Shown: in pieces, positions 59,544 through 64,000 of the stretch
Layout: every line of letters begins with the position of its first letter
Numbering within the stretch: the stretch's first letter is position 1
From: Xanthobacteraceae bacterium
GTDB lineage: Bacteria; Pseudomonadota; Alphaproteobacteria; Rhizobiales; Xanthobacteraceae
Length of the DNA stretch: 64,000 nt
Direction: 5' to 3'
NCBI GenBank assembly: GCA_019635635.1
Contig: JAHBZB010000001.1
Coordinates: 1,488,001-1,552,000, forward strand
The notes under the pieces: generated by a model
The model's input: only the letters and a program-made list of their open reading frames with translations
Told to the model about the DNA's origin: nothing
Databases searched by the model: none
Translations under genes and position numbers: made by a program

Positions 59544-60791
59544 TCAATTCGCGGGCTTTTCCATCATATACAGGCCGACGTCGATTGCTTTGGAGCGGAA
59601 GCCGCCTTCGCAATAAGCAAGGTAGTATTCCCAGGTGCGCTTGAATTTTTTCGAATAGCCCATCGCCTCGATTTCGGGCCATGCGCGCTGGAAGCGGCGG
59701 TTCCATTCGTTCAGCGTATGCGCGTAGCTCTCGCCGAAATTTTCGAGCGAGATGAATTTCATGCCCGCCTGTTTGATCTGTTCGAGCATCACGCCGTGCG
59801 AAGGCAGCATGCCACCGGGGAACACATAGCGCTGAATGAAGTCCGCGTTCCTGCGATAGAGTTCGAAGCGTTCTTCCGCGATGGTGATGACCTGCAACAC
59901 AGCGCGCCCGCCGGCGTTCAGCACCTGCGCGATCTTGCCGAAATAGGCGGGCCAGTATTTCTCGCCGACCGCCTCGATCATCTCGATCGAAACCACGCGG
60001 TCGAAGGTTTCCGTGACGTCGCGGTAGTCCTGCAAGCGCAGGTCGGACTTATCCGCAGCGCCGGCTTTTGCGAGCCGTTCGCGCGCGCCTTTCAGTTGCG
60101 AGGGCGAGAGCGTGAGCCCGGTGACGTGCGCGTTGCGCTCGGTGGTGATGCGTTCGGCGAGGCGGCCCCAGCCACAGCCGATTTCCAGTACGCGCTCGCC
60201 GCCGTTGAGAGCAAGCAGGTCCATGATGCGTGCGAGTTTGTTGTCCTGCGCGTCCTCGAGCGACTGTTTCGCGTCCGCGTAAAGTGCGGACGAGTAGGTC
60301 ATGCTGGGGTCGAGCCAGAGCTTGTAGAAATCGTTCCCGAGATCGTAATGCGCCTCGATGTTGCGGCGGCTGCCGCTCTTCGTGTTCGCGCGCAGAAGAT
60401 GCCGCATGCGGTGGAGCACGCGGTTGAACCAGCGGCCCGCGGTGACTTCGCTGAGCGCGGTTTCGTTCAACGCGGCGAGTTCGATCAGTGTCGCGAGGTC
60501 GGGCGTCGACCAGTCGCCGTCCATATAGGCTTCGGCAAAGCCGACATCGCCGCCGAACATCAGGCGGCGCATCGTGCGCCAGCGATGGAGGATCAGGGTC
60601 GCGCGCGGGCCTTCGATTTCGCCCTTGCCTTCGACGCGCGCGCCGGAGGGGGTCTCGATGGTGAGATGGCCGATCTTGAGCGAGCGCAGGACGTGGGCAA
60701 TCCAGCGGTCGGTAAAGCGCGAATGATCGAGGACTTCCTCGATCGCCGTCTGGCCGTCACGCCGCTCGATCTCCGGTGCCTGCGATGACAT
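59544..60791 (-). CDS. Cyclopropane-fatty-acyl-phospholipid synthase family methyltransferase
   Basis: Methyltransferase of 415 residues that acts on membrane-lipid acyl chains. SAM motif I is VLEIGCGWGRLAERITTE, followed by GLTLSPSQLKGARERL and VVSIEMIEAVGEKYWPAYF. The N terminus (residues 1-90) has the phospholipid-facing part. It overlaps the DUF1365 gene by 35 bases, part of a three-gene operon with a flavoprotein. The product could be cyclopropane, methyl-branched or furan-type fatty acids. Confidence 0.9.
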   Translation of the reverse strand: MSSQAPEIERRDGQTAIEEVLDHSRFTDRWIAHVLRSLKIGHLTIETPSGARVEGKGEIEGPRATLILHRWRTMRRLMFGGDVGFAEAYMDGDWSTPDLATLIELAALNETALSEVTAGRWFNRVLHRMRHLLRANTKSGSRRNIEAHYDLGNDFYKLWLDPSMTYSSALYADAKQSLEDAQDNKLARIMDLLALNGGERVLEIGCGWGRLAERITTERNAHVTGLTLSPSQLKGARERLAKAGAADKSDLRLQDYRDVTETFDRVVSIEMIEAVGEKYWPAYFGKIAQVLNAGGRAVLQVITIAEERFELYRRNADFIQRYVFPGGMLPSHGVMLEQIKQAGMKFISLENFGESYAHTLNEWNRRFQRAWPEIEAMGYSKKFKRTWEYYLAYCEGGFRSKAIDVGLYMMEKPAN

Positions 60792-61578
60792 TTCGCTTCG
60801 CCTCGTTTCGCTCTTCAGCCCCCAGCGTCACCTTTCGTCGGGGCGGTTCCGGTTTGAAGTACACCTTGACGCCCTTCAGCCAGAGCTTGAGGGCCTCCCA
60901 GTGGATGCCCGCCACCACCTTCAAGGGGAGTAAAGGCAACGTAACAAAGGTCTTCAATAGCGCGCCGTTCGTCAACTCCATTCGGCGGGCGGTCAGCGAT
61001 GCGGCCAGCAAAAGGCCAATGTCGTCATGGACGTGCACGGAAACGGAGGCGTTCTCGCCCGGTGGTGCGATGCGAAAACGGTAACGGAGGTTTAGCGGCA
61101 GGAAAGGCGACACATGGAAGCGCTTTTCGGCGCCCTGGCTCGCCACTCCCCCGGTACTGACCGGCATCATGTAGCTGTGCCGCTCGCCGAACGTGTTGTT
61201 TACCTCATAGAGGGTCGCAGCCAGCATGCCGTCCGGCCGGTAGCAGAAATAGATGCTAAGCGGATTGAACACATAGCCGAGCACGCGTGGCATGCAGAAC
61301 AGGCGGATCGGCCCTACGGGTATATCCAGGCCGTGCCCGCGCAATACGTCTTCTACGTACTGGCGAAGCGGAAGTTTACCGTCGCCGTGGTCGCCGTCGT
61401 AGAAACCGAAAAGATTGAAATGGTTGCGCGAGAACCAGCGGAGCCCGCGATCGAGCGCCGGAAGTTCGTCGAGATCGAACAGGATATTGAAGACGTTGTA
61501 ACGCAGTTCGTGACGTTTTGGCCGCAGCCGCCGATGCATCACGGTGCCCGTGTAAAGCGCGGATGCGATACCCTTCAT
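60757..61578 (-). CDS. DUF1365 family protein
   Basis: Protein of 273 residues with family motifs ALYTGTVMHRRLRPKRHELRY, FCMPRVLGYVFNPLSIYFCYRP and YEVNNTFGERHSYMMP. The family has no established biochemistry and nearly always lies between the flavoprotein and the cyclopropane synthase, as here. It overlaps the flavoprotein gene by four bases (61575-61578) and the synthase gene by 35. In Rhodobacter a similar set belongs to the singlet-oxygen regulon, from family knowledge. Confidence 0.9.
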   Translation of the reverse strand: MKGIASALYTGTVMHRRLRPKRHELRYNVFNILFDLDELPALDRGLRWFSRNHFNLFGFYDGDHGDGKLPLRQYVEDVLRGHGLDIPVGPIRLFCMPRVLGYVFNPLSIYFCYRPDGMLAATLYEVNNTFGERHSYMMPVSTGGVASQGAEKRFHVSPFLPLNLRYRFRIAPPGENASVSVHVHDDIGLLLAASLTARRMELTNGALLKTFVTLPLLPLKVVAGIHWEALKLWLKGVKVYFKPEPPRRKVTLGAEERNEAKRNVIAGTGDRAA

Positions 61579-62933
61579 GCCGCACCCATTGCCGTCGCGG
61601 ACATTTTTCCGCCTACGCGGATTCGCCCGCTCTCGTCAGCGACCGTCCAGGGGCGCTTCACCCCGCCGAGCGTTTCCGCAACCGCGAGCCCCGACTGCAA
61701 ACCGTCCTCATGAAAGCCCGAGCCGAAATAGGCGCCGCAGAACCATGTGTTGCGCGCGCCCTGTAGCGACCAGAGTTTTTCCTGCGCGCGCAGGGCGGAA
61801 GCGTCGAACAACGGGTGATCGTAATAGTCAGTGCGGATCAGGTGCTCTTCACGCGGCAGGCGAGGCGGATTGAGCGTTACGAACAGCGGGATATCTTCGC
61901 GGATTTCCTGTAGCCGGTTCATCCAGTACGTCACGCAGAACTGCGGTGTGCCGCCGTGGCCACAGCTGCCTATGTAATTCCAGCTCGACCACGCGGCACG
62001 GCGCTTTGGCATTAAGGCGGGATCGCTGTGCAGGATCGCGGTATTCGCCTGATAGCGGAATTGCGAAAGTACGCTCCACTCGCCACCGCTCGGATCGCCG
62101 AGAAGGCGGAGCGCTTCATTAGCGTGGGTTGCGATCACCACGTGATCGAAAACGCGCGCCTCGCCGCGCGCGTCGTCGATCTGCACGCTGCCCGGTCTGC
62201 GGACTACGCGCCGGGCAGTGCAATTGAGGCGAATGCGATCGGCATAGTCCGCAGTCAGGCGGCGCACATATTCACGGCTACCGCCCGCGACCGTGCGCCA
62301 GATCGGACGTCCGGCAATTTTCATCAATCCGTGATTTTCGCAGAAGCGCACGAAAGCGGCGGTGGGATAGGCGGCAAGCTGCGCTGGCGACGAAGACCAG
62401 ATCGCGGCTGCCATGGGCAAGAGATGATCCTCGCAGAACGGGCGGCCATAGCGCTCGCGCGCGAGATACTCGCCGAGCGGCATCAGCGCCGCCGATTTCG
62501 CGTGCGCGGGTGCCTCCCGATAGAAGCGAAGCAGGTCTTTCAGCATCGACCAGAACCGCGGGCGGAACAAATTGCTTTTCTGCGCGAAAAGACCGCGCAG
62601 ATCGGTCCCGGAGTACTCGAATGCGCCCCCGTCGAATGAGGCCGCGAACGACATGCAGGATGCCTTGGTGGCGACGCCGAGGTGGCGGAATAGGGCCGTC
62701 AGATTGGGATAGTTTGTCTCATTGAAAACGATGAAGCCGGTATCGACCGGCAGTGGGCCGAATGCGCTGGGTGCTTCGGCGGTATTGCTGTGGCCGCCGA
62801 GCCGCGGCTCGCGTTCGTAGACTGTGACTCGATGCCGCGCTGAAAGCAGCCAAGCGGCGCTCATGCCGGAAATGCCGCTTCCGATTACGGCAATTTCGAG
62901 CGGTCGATGTGGGGACGAGGCGGGAACGAGCAT
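61575..62933 (-). CDS. FAD-dependent amine-oxidase-like protein (cyclopropane/DUF1365 operon type)
   Basis: Flavoprotein of 452 residues. N-terminal motif IAVIGSGISGMSAAWLL with Glu in TVYEREPRLGGHSNT, the second GG motif, and a C-terminal flavin-contact segment WFCGAYFGSGFHEDGLQSG. The pattern is of the amine-oxidase/phytoene-desaturase-like flavoproteins found next to DUF1365 and the cyclopropane synthase. It is likely to desaturate or oxidise a fatty acyl chain. Start at 62933 is the first good ATG; the divergent esterase starts 95 bases away. Confidence 0.88.
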   Translation of the reverse strand: MLVPASSPHRPLEIAVIGSGISGMSAAWLLSARHRVTVYEREPRLGGHSNTAEAPSAFGPLPVDTGFIVFNETNYPNLTALFRHLGVATKASCMSFAASFDGGAFEYSGTDLRGLFAQKSNLFRPRFWSMLKDLLRFYREAPAHAKSAALMPLGEYLARERYGRPFCEDHLLPMAAAIWSSSPAQLAAYPTAAFVRFCENHGLMKIAGRPIWRTVAGGSREYVRRLTADYADRIRLNCTARRVVRRPGSVQIDDARGEARVFDHVVIATHANEALRLLGDPSGGEWSVLSQFRYQANTAILHSDPALMPKRRAAWSSWNYIGSCGHGGTPQFCVTYWMNRLQEIREDIPLFVTLNPPRLPREEHLIRTDYYDHPLFDASALRAQEKLWSLQGARNTWFCGAYFGSGFHEDGLQSGLAVAETLGGVKRPWTVADESGRIRVGGKMSATAMGAA

Positions 62934-63027
62934 GCATAGCGGCTACCCGCGAGAAGCGAATTCGGATGCATCCATTTGCATATTGTTTGGGTTATGAATC
63001 GCCGGATATCGAACAATATGTAGGCAA

Positions 63028-63915
63028 ATGAAGCGCGTGTGGATTGCCGTTCTGGTGTCGCTTGCTGCGGTGGCTGCGCTCTTTGTCTGGGCGCCGACAT
63101 TCGTGTTGAACACAGCCTCTTGGGGCGGTGATGTCGAAGTCGAACGCGACATTTCCTTTGGAGATGATCCCCGCCTGAAACTAGACATCTATCATCCGGC
63201 GAGTGCCCGTGGCGTTTTGCCGGTCGTGATTTTCTTCTACGGCGGCTCGTGGCAGCACGGGGACAAGTCGATCTATCGTTTTCTGGGTGCCTCTCTCGCA
63301 CGCGCGGGGATGGTCGTCGTAATTCCCGACTATCGTCTTTATCCACCTGTGCTGTACCCGGACTTTCTTCGCGACTCGGCGCGCTCCGTGCGCTGGACCA
63401 AGGACAACGTCGCGCGGTTCGGCGGCGATGCATCGAAACTTTTTCTCGCGGGGCATTCGGCCGGAGCCTATAACGCCGTTTCGCTGGCGACCGATCGGCG
63501 CTGGCTTGCCGAAGTGAAGCTCGACGCGAAAGCGGATCTATCAGGCGTGATCGGTATCGCCGGACCCTACGATTTTCTGCCGCTGAAAGACGAATTCTTG
63601 AAGATCATTTTCGGCCCCGAGAACGCGCGGCCCGCAACGCAGCCGATCAACTACGTAAACGGCGACGAGCCGCCGCTGCTTCTTCTGCGCCCGGCGGATG
63701 ACACAGTGGTCGATCCCGGTAATTCTTCGCGGCTTGCGAAGCGTATCGAAGAAAAAGGTGGTGAGGCGCTACTGAAAACCTACAATCACGTCGGCCATCT
63801 TTCGATAATCGGTACGATGTCTCCGCTTTTGTCGGTGCTGGCGCCCACGAAAAACGATCTCGTCGAATTCGTCCATCAGCGCAGCATGCGTTCGACAAGC
63901 GCTGCGCCGAAATAA
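63028..63915 (+). CDS. Alpha/beta hydrolase, carboxylesterase of the HSL-like type
   Basis: Hydrolase of 295 residues with an N-terminal hydrophobic segment (about residues 4-28) that may be a signal anchor. The nucleophile Ser144 is in AGHSAGAYNA, and the oxyanion region FFYGGSWQHGDK contains Tyr-Gly-Gly in place of the usual His-Gly-Gly. The later Asp and His are in LRPADDTVVDPGN and NHVGHLSI. A membrane-anchored lipase or esterase with unknown substrate is the best reading. It is divergent from the flavoprotein operon. Confidence 0.85.
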   Translation: MKRVWIAVLVSLAAVAALFVWAPTFVLNTASWGGDVEVERDISFGDDPRLKLDIYHPASARGVLPVVIFFYGGSWQHGDKSIYRFLGASLARAGMVVVIPDYRLYPPVLYPDFLRDSARSVRWTKDNVARFGGDASKLFLAGHSAGAYNAVSLATDRRWLAEVKLDAKADLSGVIGIAGPYDFLPLKDEFLKIIFGPENARPATQPINYVNGDEPPLLLLRPADDTVVDPGNSSRLAKRIEEKGGEALLKTYNHVGHLSIIGTMSPLLSVLAPTKNDLVEFVHQRSMRSTSAAPK

Positions 63916-63998
63916 CCGGCTGCGGCCGCAAGCCCGGTCGCGAATCCTCCCCAGATCATGTCGATCACGGTGATCCTCGTGTCCCAATTTTTCAGGGT
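63876..63998 (-). CDS. Possible 3' end of a membrane-protein gene entering from the right edge
   Basis: On the minus strand a frame stays open from the window edge to a TGA at 63876-63878. It would encode about 40 residues ending in a hydrophobic helix (MIWGGFATGLAAAAGYFGA) and a short basic tail. It overlaps the 3' end of the esterase gene by 40 bases. The upstream part is outside the window, so identity cannot be given. Confidence 0.5.
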   Translation of the reverse strand, partial: TLKNWDTRITVIDMIWGGFATGLAAAAGYFGAALVERMLR

Positions 63999-64000
63999 CG

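Overview
The window is dense, GC-rich (about 60-65 percent by eye) bacterial chromosome with almost every base coding. The gene content points to an alphaproteobacterium, most likely of the Hyphomicrobiales (Rhizobiales): an imuA-imuB-dnaE2 mutagenesis cassette behind an alphaproteobacterial-type LexA box, many solute-binding-protein importers (sugar ABC, TRAP, TTT, branched-chain-amino-acid ABC), and a Bradyrhizobium/Rhodopseudomonas-like haloacetate dehalogenase. This placement is inference from gene content; no rRNA or tRNA gene was recognised to confirm it. I saw no CRISPR array, insertion sequence or prophage.

Region 1 (1-5890): a sugar-type ABC importer (5' end outside the window), a GntR/UTRA regulator, a Cys-type sulfatase and the formylglycine-generating enzyme that would activate it, all on the + strand. 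Region 2 (6065-11333): surface-glycan genes (methyltransferase, ICMT-like membrane methyltransferase, GT32, GT4 and GT25 glycosyltransferases, YrbL-like protein). Region 3 (11430-16720): an outer-membrane protein, a 5'-truncated SDR remnant, an agarase-like hydrolase, an L-2-hydroxyglutarate-oxidase-like flavoprotein, a GST and a sugar-nucleotide-epimerase-like SDR.

Region 4 (16.7-35.3 kb) looks like one catabolic regulon. It contains a sugar isomerase-like protein, a TrmB-type regulator, a TauE-type exporter, an SDR, a TPP enzyme, a crotonase, two hotdog hydratase-like subunits, a two-subunit acid-CoA ligase related to SucCD/MtkAB, a TRAP transporter, an alcohol dehydrogenase, a fluoroacetate-dehalogenase-like hydrolase, two ABM-domain proteins, a YeiH-type exporter, an aldehyde dehydrogenase and a PRISE-like enone reductase. 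Four related 20-bp palindromes (GTAG-N12-CTAC, one base off in one copy) lie at its promoters, at 16792, 20201, 25907 and 31130. They occur only at intergenic promoters of this block, so the TrmB protein is the obvious candidate binder. The substrate is not known from sequence.

Region 5 (35.3-41.1 kb): a tctCBA-type tripartite tricarboxylate transporter, a divergent IclR regulator and a second sulfatase. A 17-bp GTTCCGG-N3-CCGGAAC palindrome lies in both the tctC/iclR and the sulfatase promoter regions, which suggests joint control. Region 6 (41.4-46.9 kb): the SOS cassette imuA-imuB-dnaE2. Region 7 (47-52 kb): transglutaminase-like protein, aminotransferase, UbiA-family prenyltransferase of the DPPR-synthase type, hydrolase and MetY. 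Region 8 (52.2-58.1 kb): a Liv-type ABC importer with an SDR and a cupin resembling 2,4'-dihydroxyacetophenone dioxygenase. Region 9 (58.2-64.0 kb): TrmO-like protein, aldo/keto reductase, a flavoprotein-DUF1365-cyclopropane-synthase operon, an esterase, and the end of a gene running in from the right.
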